A stretch of 51,947 bases of DNA from Paraburkholderia heleia NBRC 101817 (GTDB lineage Bacteria; Pseudomonadota; Gammaproteobacteria; Burkholderiales; Burkholderiaceae): contig NZ_BBJH01000059.1 in NCBI RefSeq assembly GCF_000739775.1, positions 1 through 51,947 of the forward strand, given 5' to 3'. A program made the translations under genes and the position numbers. Shown here in pieces: positions 9,552-17,374 of this stretch. A model generated the notes under the pieces. It was not told where the DNA came from. It worked only from the letters and a program-made list of their open reading frames with translations, and made no database searches. The first letter of the stretch is position 1; every line of letters starts with the position of its first letter.

Positions 9552-10291
9552 GCGCCTCTATCAAGTCCACTGCGAATTTCACAGCGAAGTCCGCTGCGAA
9601 GTTCACCGCGCCGCGCATCGAAGCGGCGCTGATCGACCTCGACGGCACCATGGTCGACACGGCCGACGACTTCGCCGCCGGCCTGAACGGCATGCTCGCG
9701 CAACTCGACGCCGAGGAAACCACGCGCGAGGAAGTGATGGGCTACGTGGGCAAGGGCTCGGAGCACCTGATCCGCAGCGTGCTCGCGCCGCGCTTTGCCG
9801 CGGACAACGTGGAGGCGCGCTTCGACGAAGCGCTCGCGCTCTACCAGGATGAGTACGCGAAGATCAACGGCCTGCACACGCATCTGTACCCGGACGTCGA
9901 GGCGGGCCTCGCTGCGCTGCGCGACCAGGGCATCAGGCTCGCGTGTGTGACCAACAAGCCGCACCGCTTCGCCGTCGAGCTTCTGCAGCAATACGGCCTC
10001 GCGCAGTACTTCGAAGTGGTGCTCGGCGGCGACAGCCTGGCGAAGAAGAAACCCGACCCACTCCCGATGCTCACGGCCTGCGAGCGCCTCGGCGTGAAGC
10101 CCGCGGCGGCTGTGGCGATCGGCGATTCGGAGAACGACGCGATCGCGGGCCGCGCGGCCGGCATGGCCACGCTCACGGTGCCGTACGGCTATAACCACGG
10201 CCAACCTGTACAAAAAATCGAATCGGATGGTATAGTTGCCTCGCTGCTCGACGCCGCCAAGGCGGTCGCAGCGCACAATGATCTGACTTAA
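9548..10291 (+). CDS. gph: Phosphoglycolate phosphatase
   Basis: A 247-residue HAD-family phosphatase expected to dephosphorylate 2-phosphoglycolate. Motif I, LIDLDGTMVDTADD, supplies the nucleophile Asp30 and acid/base Asp32; motif II is VTNKPH; the lysine motif is in KKKPDPLPM; motif IV is AIGDSENDAIAG. It has an extra N-terminal tail of about 20 Ala/Ser/Lys residues with a repeated FTAKSAAKFTA-like pattern. Its start overlaps the rpe stop by four bases. A possible promoter for the downstream trp leader lies inside its 3' end (TATAGT at 10231-10236). Confidence 0.93.
   Translation: MSASIKSTANFTAKSAAKFTAPRIEAALIDLDGTMVDTADDFAAGLNGMLAQLDAEETTREEVMGYVGKGSEHLIRSVLAPRFAADNVEARFDEALALYQDEYAKINGLHTHLYPDVEAGLAALRDQGIRLACVTNKPHRFAVELLQQYGLAQYFEVVLGGDSLAKKKPDPLPMLTACERLGVKPAAAVAIGDSENDAIAGRAAGMATLTVPYGYNHGQPVQKIESDGIVASLLDAAKAVAAHNDLT
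10207..10236 (+). promoter_or_regulatory. Candidate trp promoter inside the 3' end of gph
   Basis: TATAGT (10231-10236, 5 of 6 to the -10 consensus) is preceded at 18 bp by TGTACA (10207-10212, 4 of 6 to -35). Transcription from here would begin near 10243, about 75 bases before the trp leader peptide. This is a consensus match only. Confidence 0.35.
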
Positions 10292-10318
10292 GTTCTCAAC
10301 TGAACGTCAACTATCCTC

Positions 10319-10393
10319 ATGTTTCTGAATAAAAAACGGAGTCTGAGCACGATCGACCGGGGAGCCTGGCCCTGGCGTCGCTGGTCGCGCTAA
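10319..10393 (+). CDS. trpL: trp operon leader peptide (TrpL)
   Basis: A 24-residue ORF in the gph-trpE gap, too short for routine gene calling. Its C-terminal part reads AWPWRRWSR, with Trp codons at positions 17, 19 and 22 and the stop TAA at 10391-10393. The stop codon overlaps the first arm of a hairpin, and a second hairpin with a T6 run follows 16 bp later. Three Trp codons in six, just before hairpins and upstream of trpE, is the architecture of ribosome-mediated attenuation known for trp operons in other proteobacteria. The ribosome site is weak: no purine-rich sequence stands directly before the ATG. I infer that Trp shortage stalls the ribosome here and lets RNA polymerase read into trpE. 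Confidence 0.8.
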   Translation: MFLNKKRSLSTIDRGAWPWRRWSR

Positions 10394-10437
10394 CCTCACC
10401 CGAGGTTCGCTGAAGCCTGTCTTCAGCACCGTTTTTT
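10392..10437 (+). terminator. trp attenuator: tandem hairpins with T-run
   Basis: Hairpin A is AACCTC-ACCC-GAGGTT (10392-10407). Hairpin B is GCTGAAG-CCTGT-CTTCAGC (10409-10427), followed by ACC G and T6 (10432-10437). Hairpin A can extend with GCG/CGC, using bases that also form the 5' arm of B, so the two compete. Placed directly after the Trp-rich leader stop codon, B is best read as the attenuator terminator. In addition AAAAAACGG (10331-10339), inside the leader ORF, is perfectly complementary to CCGTTTTTT (10429-10437). Confidence 0.7.
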
Positions 10438-10766
10438 ACTTCGCTGCGCACTCGCGCGTGTCTCGACTCTAAACTGTTGCGGTAACCCGTCGGCTGGTCT
10501 GGCCGTTGGCTTTCGTTGTCCTTGCGTATCGTTTCGCCGTTCGTGGCGAGGTGCGCGAGGCACGAACGGCTACACCTCACCCTCCGTCGATGTACTGCAC
10601 ACCGGCCCGGCAAGCGCTGCATCATCGGCGCGACCTCGGACCGCACGAGCGAGCGCCAGCGGCCATCAAGCACTCAAAAACAAACGCCTCGCGCCCACCG
10701 CGCGCCCCGTTTTGAGCCGCACTGGGCCCGCACCCGCCGCGACTGGCAGCACGAAAGGATCGGAAC
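10438..10766 (+). other. Untranslated region between trp attenuator and trpE
   Basis: About 330 bp with no supportable gene. It is presumed to be transcribed as trpE 5' leader when the attenuator is bypassed. No second Trp-rich ORF, tRNA or known riboswitch was seen. A good ribosome site for trpE (GAAAGGATCG) is at its end. Confidence 0.5.
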
Positions 10767-12260
10767 ATGACCGAACTCGAATTTCAGTCCCTCGCCAACG
10801 AGGGCTACAACCGCATCCCGCTGATCGCCGAAGCACTGGCCGATCTCGAAACGCCGCTCTCGCTGTATCTGAAGCTCGCGCAGCCCGAGCGCGGCGGCGC
10901 CAATTCTTTCCTGCTGGAGTCCGTGGTGGGCGGCGAGCGCTTCGGGCGCTACTCGTTCATCGGCCTGCCGGCGCGCTCGCTGATCCGCACGCGCAACGGC
11001 GTTTCGGAGGTCGTGCGCGACGGCCAGGTCATCGAGACGCACGACAGCGATCCGCTCGATTTCATCGCGAAATACCAGGCACGCTTCAAGGTCGCGCAGC
11101 GTCCGGGCCTGCCGCGCTTCTGCGGCGGGCTCGCGGGCTACTTCGGCTACGACGCGGTGCGTTACATCGAGAAAAAGCTCGCCGACACCTGCCCGGCCGA
11201 CGACCTCGGCCTGCCCGACATCCAGTTGTTGCTGACCGAAGAAGTCGCGGTCATCGACAATCTCGCGGGCAAGCTGTATCTCATCGTCTACGCCGATCCG
11301 CAAACGCCCGAGGCCTACACCAAGGCGAAGCACCGCCTGCGCGAGCTCAAGCAGCGCCTGCGCACCACGGTGCAGCCGCCGGTGACTTCGGCGAGCGTGC
11401 GCACCGAAACGTTCCGCGAATTCAAAAAGGATGATTACCTCGCCGCCGTGCGCAAGGCGAAGGAATACATCGCCGCCGGCGAGTTGATGCAGGTGCAGGT
11501 CGGCCAGCGCCTCACCAAGCCGTATCGCGACAATCCGCTGTCGCTCTACCGTGCGCTGCGCTCGCTCAATCCGTCGCCGTACATGTACTACTACAACTTC
11601 GGCGAATTCCACGTGGTGGGCGCGTCGCCGGAAATTCTCGTGCGCCAGGAAAAGCGCGGTGAGGACCGCATCGTGACGATCCGTCCGCTCGCGGGCACGC
11701 GTGCGCGCGGCAACACGCCCGAGCGCGACGCCGAGCTCGCGACCGAACTGCTCAACGACCCGAAGGAAATCGCCGAGCACGTCATGCTGATCGACCTCGC
11801 GCGCAACGACGTGGGCCGCATCGCCGAGATCGGCTCGGTGGCCGTCACCGACAAGATGATCATCGAGAAGTACTCGCACGTGCAGCACATCGTGAGTTCG
11901 GTGGAAGGCAAGCTCAAGCCCGGCATGAACAATTTCGACGTCCTGCGCGCCACGTTCCCGGCCGGCACGCTCTCGGGCGCGCCGAAGGTTCGCGCCATGG
12001 AACTGATCGACGAACTGGAGCCGGTGAAGCGCGGGCTCTACGGCGGCGCGGTCGGCTATCTTTCGTTCAACGGCGAGATGGACCTGGCCATCGCGATCCG
12101 CACCGGCCTCATCCACAACGGCAATCTGTATGTGCAGGCCGCCGCGGGCGTGGTGGCGGATTCGGTGCCCGAGTCCGAATGGCAGGAAACCGAGAACAAG
12201 GCGCGCGCCGTGCTGCGCGCCGCCGAGCAGGTGCAGGACGGCCTCGACAGCGACTTCTGA
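10767..12260 (+). CDS. trpE: Anthranilate synthase component I
   Basis: A 497-residue chorismate-utilising enzyme making anthranilate from chorismate and ammonia or glutamine-derived ammonia. The N-terminal part carries LLESVVGGERFGRYSFIG, with the LLES-type motif that in other TrpE proteins binds feedback-inhibiting tryptophan. The C-terminal catalytic region has PSPYMYYYNFGE, IRPLAGTRARG, LLNDPKEIAEHVMLIDLARND, and FPAGTLSGAPKVRAME. It is of full length and keeps these residues, so feedback control is likely in addition to attenuation by the upstream leader. trpG starts 14 bp after its stop. Confidence 0.97.
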   Translation: MTELEFQSLANEGYNRIPLIAEALADLETPLSLYLKLAQPERGGANSFLLESVVGGERFGRYSFIGLPARSLIRTRNGVSEVVRDGQVIETHDSDPLDFIAKYQARFKVAQRPGLPRFCGGLAGYFGYDAVRYIEKKLADTCPADDLGLPDIQLLLTEEVAVIDNLAGKLYLIVYADPQTPEAYTKAKHRLRELKQRLRTTVQPPVTSASVRTETFREFKKDDYLAAVRKAKEYIAAGELMQVQVGQRLTKPYRDNPLSLYRALRSLNPSPYMYYYNFGEFHVVGASPEILVRQEKRGEDRIVTIRPLAGTRARGNTPERDAELATELLNDPKEIAEHVMLIDLARNDVGRIAEIGSVAVTDKMIIEKYSHVQHIVSSVEGKLKPGMNNFDVLRATFPAGTLSGAPKVRAMELIDELEPVKRGLYGGAVGYLSFNGEMDLAIAIRTGLIHNGNLYVQAAAGVVADSVPESEWQETENKARAVLRAAEQVQDGLDSDF

Positions 12261-12274
12261 GCGGAGAAAAGACC

Positions 12275-12850
12275 ATGTTGCTCATGATCGACAACTACGA
12301 TTCGTTTACCTACAACATCGTCCAGTACTTCGGCGAACTCGGCGAAGACGTTCACACGTACCGCAACGACGAAATCACCCTCGACGAAATCGCGCAGCTC
12401 AACCCCGCGCGCATCTGCCTCTCGCCCGGCCCGAGCAACCCGCAGCACGCGGGCATCACGCTCGCCGTGCTGCGCGAATTCGCCGGCAAGACGCCGATTC
12501 TCGGCGTGTGCCTCGGCCATCAGGCGATTGGCGAAGCGTTCGGCGGGCGCGTCGTGCGCGCGAAGACCATCATGCACGGCAAGGTGAGCCAGATCGAAAC
12601 CGACTGCAAGGGCGTGTTCGCCGACCTGCCGAAGCATTTCAACGTCACGCGTTATCACTCGCTCGCCATCGAGCGCGAGTCGCTGCCCGACTGCCTCGAA
12701 GTCTCGGCCTGGACCGACGACGGCGAAATCATGGGCGTGCGTCACCGCGAGCTTGCGGTGGAAGGCGTGCAGTTCCATCCGGAATCGATTCTTTCGGAGC
12801 ACGGCCACGCCCTCTTCGAGAATTTCCTGAAACAAACCAGGCGCGCTTGA
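12275..12850 (+). CDS. trpG: Anthranilate synthase component II (glutamine amidotransferase)
   Basis: A 191-residue class I glutamine amidotransferase that supplies ammonia to TrpE. The catalytic triad is complete: Cys79 in LGVCLGHQAIGEAFGG, His168 and Glu170 in GVQFHPESI. The first residues MLLMIDNYDSFTYN are diagnostic. The ATG at 12275 follows GCGGAGAAAAG and was preferred to the open frame from 12179 inside trpE. In Burkholderiaceae this subunit may also serve PabB in folate synthesis (pabA/trpG dual role); no separate pabA is in the window. trpD follows after 16 bp. Confidence 0.96.
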   Translation: MLLMIDNYDSFTYNIVQYFGELGEDVHTYRNDEITLDEIAQLNPARICLSPGPSNPQHAGITLAVLREFAGKTPILGVCLGHQAIGEAFGGRVVRAKTIMHGKVSQIETDCKGVFADLPKHFNVTRYHSLAIERESLPDCLEVSAWTDDGEIMGVRHRELAVEGVQFHPESILSEHGHALFENFLKQTRRA

Positions 12851-12866
12851 GCCGGAGGCGACCATC

Positions 12867-13895
12867 ATGATTACCCCGCAGGAAGCGCTCCAGCGCACGA
12901 TCGAGCATCGCGAGATTTTTCACGACGAGATGCTCCACCTCATGCGCCTCATCATGCGCGGCGAGCTTTCGCCCGTGCTGTCGGCCGCCATCATCACCGG
13001 CCTGCGCGTGAAGAAGGAAACCATCGGCGAGATCACCGCCGCCGCGACGGTGATGCGCGAGTTCGCGAATCACGTCGAGGTGAAGGACAACTCGAATTTC
13101 ATCGACATCGTCGGCACCGGCGGCGACGGCTCGCACACCTTCAACATCTCCACAGCTTCGATGTTCGTGGCCGCGGCAGCCGGCGCGAAGGTCGCCAAGC
13201 ACGGCAACCGGGGCGTCTCCAGCAAGTCGGGCAGCGCGGACGTGCTCGAGGCGCTCGGCGTGAACATCGATCTGCAGCCGGACCAGGTGGCCGCCTCGAT
13301 CGCCGAAACGGGCATGGGCTTCATGTTCGCGCCCAACCACCATCCCGCGATGAAGAACATCGCCGCCGTGCGCCGGGAGCTTGGCGTGCGCACGATCTTC
13401 AACATCCTCGGGCCGCTCACGAATCCGGCCGGCGCGCCCAATCAGCTGATGGGGGTGTTTCATCCGGACCTCGTCGGCATTCAGGTGCGCGTGATGGAGC
13501 GGCTTGGCGCGAAACACGTGTGCGTCGTGTACGGCAAGGACGGCATGGACGAAGTCTCGCTCGGTGCGGCCACGCTCGTCGGCGAACTGAAGGACGGCCA
13601 GATTCGCGAGTACGAGATCCATCCCGAAGACTTCGGCATGCAGATGGTCTCGAACCGCTCGCTCAAGGTCGAAAACGCCGACGAGTCGAAGGCGATGCTG
13701 CTCGGCGCGCTCTCGAACGAGGCCGGAACCGCGCGCGAGATCGTCGCGCTGAATGCGGGCACGGCGCTCTACTCGGCGAACGTGGCGAACTCGATCGAGG
13801 AAGGCATCCGGCTTGCGCGCGAGGCGCTCGCCAGCGGCCGCGCACGCGCCAAAGTCGACGAACTGGTACGCTTCACGCAACAGTTCAAACGCTGA
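12867..13895 (+). CDS. trpD: Anthranilate phosphoribosyltransferase
   Basis: A 342-residue enzyme transferring phosphoribose from PRPP to anthranilate. The PRPP-binding GTGGDGSHTFNIST motif is near residues 78-91 and the KHGNRGVSSKSGSADVLE segment near 111-128; the anthranilate-site FAPNHHPAM and GPLTNPAG follow. A GCCGGAGGCG ribosome site precedes the ATG. It is monofunctional, not fused to trpG as in E. coli, consistent with the separate trpG upstream. Confidence 0.97.
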   Translation: MITPQEALQRTIEHREIFHDEMLHLMRLIMRGELSPVLSAAIITGLRVKKETIGEITAAATVMREFANHVEVKDNSNFIDIVGTGGDGSHTFNISTASMFVAAAAGAKVAKHGNRGVSSKSGSADVLEALGVNIDLQPDQVAASIAETGMGFMFAPNHHPAMKNIAAVRRELGVRTIFNILGPLTNPAGAPNQLMGVFHPDLVGIQVRVMERLGAKHVCVVYGKDGMDEVSLGAATLVGELKDGQIREYEIHPEDFGMQMVSNRSLKVENADESKAMLLGALSNEAGTAREIVALNAGTALYSANVANSIEEGIRLAREALASGRARAKVDELVRFTQQFKR

Positions 13896-13924
13896 TCCCG
13901 CACCGTTTTTTGCCTCCGAACATC

Positions 13925-14710
13925 ATGAGTGACATCCTCGAAAAGATCATCGCGGTCAAGCGCGAAGAAGTGCGCGCCGCCGAGCAGAGCGCTCCGCTCG
14001 AAGAGCTGCGTCTGCAGGCCAGCACGCGTGACCTGCGCGATTTCGTCGGCGCCTTGCGCGCGAAGCACGACAACGGCCAGGCCGCCGTGATCGCCGAAGT
14101 GAAAAAGGCAAGTCCGTCGAAAGGCGTGCTGCGCGAAAACTTCCAGCCCGCCGAGATCGCGCGCTCGTACGCCGAGGGCGGCGCGGCCTGCCTCTCCGTG
14201 CTGACCGACGTGCAGTTCTTCCAGGGCAGCGCGGCGTACCTCGAAGCCGCGCGCGCCGCGTGCAACCTGCCGGTGCTGCGCAAGGACTTCATCGTCGATC
14301 CGTATCAGGTCGTCGAAGCCCGCGCGATGGGCGCCGACGCGATCCTGCTGATCGCCGCCGCGCTCCAGCCCGGCGCAATGCGCGATCTCGAGGCGCTTGC
14401 GCATTCACTCGGTCTCGCGGTGCTCGTCGAAGTGCACGACCGCGAGGAACTCGTGCACGCGCTCACGCTGAAGACGCCGCTCATCGGCATCAACAATCGC
14501 AATCTGCGTACGTTCGAAACGACGCTGGACACGACCATCGGCATGCTCGACGACGTGCCTGAAGACCGCATCGTCGTGACCGAGTCGGGCATCCTCTCGC
14601 GTGCGGACGTCGAGAAAATGCGCGCGCTTTCCGTTCACACGTTCCTCGTGGGCGAGGCGTTCATGCGCGCCGGACAGCCGGGTGCGGAACTCGCCCGCAT
14701 GTTCTTCTGA
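13925..14710 (+). CDS. trpC: Indole-3-glycerol-phosphate synthase
   Basis: A 261-residue monofunctional TIM-barrel enzyme that ring-closes the carboxyphenylamino-deoxyribulose phosphate to indole-3-glycerol phosphate. Typical elements are IIAVKREEVRAAE at the N-terminus, VIAEVKKASPSKGVL, RKDFIVDPYQV, GINNRNLRTFE and VTESGI, giving the catalytic Glu and Lys residues. The ATG at 13925 fits the family N-terminus; the same frame is open far upstream as antisense-like sequence over trpD. No trpF fusion is present; trpF and trpBA must lie elsewhere. Confidence 0.96.
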   Translation: MSDILEKIIAVKREEVRAAEQSAPLEELRLQASTRDLRDFVGALRAKHDNGQAAVIAEVKKASPSKGVLRENFQPAEIARSYAEGGAACLSVLTDVQFFQGSAAYLEAARAACNLPVLRKDFIVDPYQVVEARAMGADAILLIAAALQPGAMRDLEALAHSLGLAVLVEVHDREELVHALTLKTPLIGINNRNLRTFETTLDTTIGMLDDVPEDRIVVTESGILSRADVEKMRALSVHTFLVGEAFMRAGQPGAELARMFF

Positions 14711-14722
14711 TCGCGCGGCGCC

Positions 14723-15349
14723 ATGGGTATCGAACGCGAAATCAAGCTCGCGCTGCCGCGCGACCAGGTGGACGCGGCCCTGCGTCTCATCGAGACGCGC
14801 GCCGGCAAGCCGGGTCGCGCCATCAGGCTCGAAAACATCTACTTCGACACGCCGGCGCTTGCGCTCGCGCGCGCCAGGAGCGCGCTGCGCCTGCGCCGTG
14901 CGCCCGAGGGCTGGCTGCAGACGTTCAAGACTGTGGGCATGGCGCAAAACGGGCTGCACGCGCGCCACGAATGGGAGATGCCGGTGGCAGGCGAAGCGCT
15001 CGAAATCGACAGGCTGCTGCACGAGTGCGATGAAGCCGGCGTTTCGACAGCGCTCTCGGACGCCGCCGCGAACCTGATCCCGCTCTTTCGCACCGACTTC
15101 ACGCGCACGCTGTGGACGCTCGAAGTCGACGGCGCACGCGTCGAAGCGGCCATCGATCAGGGCGAAGTCACCGCCGAAGTGAACGGCGAGACGCGGCGCA
15201 CGCCTATCTGCGAAATCGAACTCGAACTGAAGTCGGGCGACGAAGCGGCATTGCACTCGCTCGCGGCGCAACTCGCGCAGGCGCTGCCAGGCCTCGCGCC
15301 GGACGACGTTAGCAAGGCCCAGCGCGGTTACAAGCTGCGCGAAGGCTGA
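14723..15349 (+). CDS. CYTH domain protein (triphosphate tunnel metalloenzyme family)
   Basis: A 208-residue CYTH-domain protein. The defining ExExK motif is read as EREIK at residues 4-8. Alternating charged strands with Arg/Lys/Glu pairs (FDTPALALARARSALRLRR, EVDGARVEAAIDQGEV, CEIELELKSGD) line the predicted tunnel that binds triphosphates. Relatives hydrolyse inorganic triphosphate (YgiF type) or make cAMP (class IV cyclases); the former is more likely here, without a CHAD domain. It begins 12 bp after trpC and so may be co-transcribed with the trp genes, though no functional link is known. Confidence 0.8.
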   Translation: MGIEREIKLALPRDQVDAALRLIETRAGKPGRAIRLENIYFDTPALALARARSALRLRRAPEGWLQTFKTVGMAQNGLHARHEWEMPVAGEALEIDRLLHECDEAGVSTALSDAAANLIPLFRTDFTRTLWTLEVDGARVEAAIDQGEVTAEVNGETRRTPICEIELELKSGDEAALHSLAAQLAQALPGLAPDDVSKAQRGYKLREG

Positions 15350-15519
15350 GAACGACGCGGTGCGGCTTCGGAGTGCCCGCGCAAACGCGCCCAACGACTC
15401 GGGAACGGCGTAAAAATGGCGCTGTTAGTTGCAACATCAGTGCAGATGCCGCAGAAGGCCGCCCCGCCGCGCTCGCGCCGGATTGAATCGGCGCGCAATT
15501 GCTGCGACACTTGCCGCCC

Positions 15520-16479
15520 ATGACTTCCACGAAACGCCCGCGCGTCGCGATGCCGGTGCAAGCCTCGCTGTTCGACGACGATCGGTCCGGCCCGCCGCAA
15601 GCCACGCTCGACGAGCCGCCGCTGCCCGAATTCGACCCGCGCCAGATCACGATCTTCTCGTTGTTCGACGCCGACGAATTCCCGGCGCCCGAGCGCACGC
15701 ACGCCGTTATGCCCACCCCCGCCATGCCCCACGAACCCGCCAGGCCGCAAGCCGCCATCGACACCACGCGCCTCGAAGACCAGTTCGACGCACTGCCCGC
15801 CGCCTGGCGCGAGCTGCTCGCGCCGTTCATCGCGAGCGACGCCTACGCGCCGCTGTGCCGCTTCGTCGACGATCAGCGCGCCGCCGGCAAGACCGTCTAT
15901 CCCGCCGACGTGTTCCGCGCGCTGCGCCTCACCTCGCCCGACGACGTGAAGGTCGTGATCCTCGGCCAGGACCCGTACCACGGCGAAGACCGAGGCACGC
16001 CGCAGGCGCACGGCCTGGCGTTCTCGGTGCCGCCCTCGGTGCGCCCGCCGCCCTCGCTGCGCAACATCTTCAAGGAGATCGCGGCGAGCCTCGGCATTCA
16101 GGCGCCGACGCACGGCTGTCTCGACGCCTGGGCGCGCCAGGGCGTGCTGCTGCTGAACACGGTGCTGACCGTCGAGCGCGCGAGCGCCGCGAGCCACGCG
16201 AAGCGCGGCTGGGAACGCTGCACCGACACGCTGATCCAGCAACTCGCCGCGCGCCACGAGCACCTCGTGTTCATGCTGTGGGGCGCGCACGCGCAGAACA
16301 AGCGCGCCCTGCTCTCAGGTGCGCATTGCGTGCTGGAAGCGCCGCATCCGTCGCCGCTTTCCGCGCATCGCGGCTTCCTCGGCTGCGGGCATTTCGCGCA
16401 GGCCAACGACTATCTGCAGGCGCACGGCCGCCAGCCGATCGATTGGCGCTTGCCGGAGGAAGGTCTCGTGCTCGCCTGA
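15520..16479 (+). CDS. ung: Uracil-DNA glycosylase
   Basis: A 319-residue family-1 uracil-DNA glycosylase that removes uracil from DNA. The water-activating loop GQDPYHGEDRGTPQAHGLAF is complete, and the C-terminal minor-groove loop HPSPLSAHRGF is present. The N-terminal extension of about 80 residues is rich in Pro, Asp and Arg and looks disordered; it includes QASLFDDD, a peptide of the QxxLF kind that in many proteins binds the DNA polymerase sliding clamp. The clamp-binding reading is an inference. ATG 15520 was chosen over 15499 on family grounds; neither has a clear ribosome site. A bidirectional terminator follows. Confidence 0.95.
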   Translation: MTSTKRPRVAMPVQASLFDDDRSGPPQATLDEPPLPEFDPRQITIFSLFDADEFPAPERTHAVMPTPAMPHEPARPQAAIDTTRLEDQFDALPAAWRELLAPFIASDAYAPLCRFVDDQRAAGKTVYPADVFRALRLTSPDDVKVVILGQDPYHGEDRGTPQAHGLAFSVPPSVRPPPSLRNIFKEIAASLGIQAPTHGCLDAWARQGVLLLNTVLTVERASAASHAKRGWERCTDTLIQQLAARHEHLVFMLWGAHAQNKRALLSGAHCVLEAPHPSPLSAHRGFLGCGHFAQANDYLQAHGRQPIDWRLPEEGLVLA

Positions 16480-16520
16480 GGCGCCGCGGCCTCGCGACGC
16501 ACGCGACACCACCCGCAATA

Positions 16521-16560
16521 AAAAAACACCACGAGATCGCTCCCGTGGTGTTTTTGTTTT
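16521..16560. terminator. Bidirectional intrinsic terminator between ung and azoR
   Basis: A-rich start, then AACACCACGAG and its complement CTCCCGTGGTGTT flanking a short loop, ending in T5GT4. Stem core CACCACG/CGTGGTG is perfect. It serves convergent ung (stop 16479) and azoR (stop 16582). Confidence 0.85.
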
Positions 16561-16581
16561 TACGGCCAAAAATCGCGCGCC

Positions 16582-17178
16582 TTACGCTGCGGCGATCGCC
16601 TCACGCGCGCCCGCGAGCGCTGCGCTTGCCGCTTCCGGGCCCATGTTCAGGCCTTCGGCGTAGATGAAGTTCACGTCGGTCATGCCGAGGAAGCCGAGGA
16701 ACGACTTCAGGTACGGCGTCTGGCTGTCGTGCGCGGTGCCTTGATACTTGCCGCCGCGCGCCGAAACGACATGCACCTTCTTGCCGTTCACGAGACCTTC
16801 GGGGCCATTCGCGGTGTAGCGGAACGTGATGCCGGCACGCGCGATCCAGTCGAAGTACGTCTTGAGTTGCGACGAGACGCCGAAGTTGTACATCGGCGCA
16901 CCGATCACGATGATGTCCGCTGCCTGCAGTTCCGCGATCAGCGCTTCGCTGCGTGCGGCGATGGCCTGCTGCTCCGGCGTGCGCTGCTCGGCCGGCGTGA
17001 AGAACGCGCCGAGCACGGCGTCGTCGAGGTGCGGCAGCGGATCGGCTTGCAGGTTACGCGTGACGACTTGCGCGCCCGGATTCGATTGTTGCAGCCTGGC
17101 CGTCAATTCGTTGACGAGCAGCGTCGACTGGGCGCCTTGCGAGCGGGCGGCGGAATTGATTTGCAGGATCGTGGTCAT
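16582..17178 (-). CDS. azoR: FMN-dependent NADH-azoreductase
   Basis: A 198-residue flavodoxin-like quinone/azo reductase of the AzoR (AcpD) family. The FMN-binding segments are SAARSQGAQSTLLVNE near the start, IGAPMYNFGVSSQLKTYFD in the middle and SARGGKYQGT later. It reduces quinones and azo dyes with NADH and is often induced by thiol-reactive or quinone stress. ATG 17176-17178 has a GGAGCCACC ribosome site; the longer frame to 17328 is not supported. Two inverted repeats lie in its upstream region (17202-17215 and 17272-17295). Confidence 0.93.
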   Translation of the reverse strand: MTTILQINSAARSQGAQSTLLVNELTARLQQSNPGAQVVTRNLQADPLPHLDDAVLGAFFTPAEQRTPEQQAIAARSEALIAELQAADIIVIGAPMYNFGVSSQLKTYFDWIARAGITFRYTANGPEGLVNGKKVHVVSARGGKYQGTAHDSQTPYLKSFLGFLGMTDVNFIYAEGLNMGPEAASAALAGAREAIAAA

Positions 17179-17201
17179 GGTGGCTCCTTCGGGTCTCAGT
17201 T

Positions 17202-17215
17202 GCGCAACGTTGCGC
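17202..17215. promoter_or_regulatory. Perfect 14-bp palindrome upstream of azoR
   Basis: GCGCAACGTTGCGC is a perfect palindrome 23 bp before the azoR start codon. It could be a repressor operator in the azoR leader. No regulator gene is adjacent, so the binding protein is unknown. Confidence 0.4.
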
Positions 17216-17271
17216 GAGTGAAGGCATTGTGTTTTTTTACCGCGCCGCGAAAAAGTAGTCCGCCGATGACG

Positions 17272-17295
17272 GATTGTTGCAACGATAGAACAATC
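17272..17295. promoter_or_regulatory. Inverted repeat GATTGTT-N10-AACAATC upstream of azoR
   Basis: Seven-base perfect arms separated by 10 bp, about 95 bp before the azoR start. The geometry resembles LysR-type or HTH dimer sites. It is a candidate azoR control site, by inference only. Confidence 0.35.
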
Positions 17296-17374
17296 GCGGG
17301 CATGAAAAAGCGGCATGGGATCTGTCACTCCACGCCGCTATGGGTACCCGGGCCGCCGTGCCTCGCCCAGCGGT

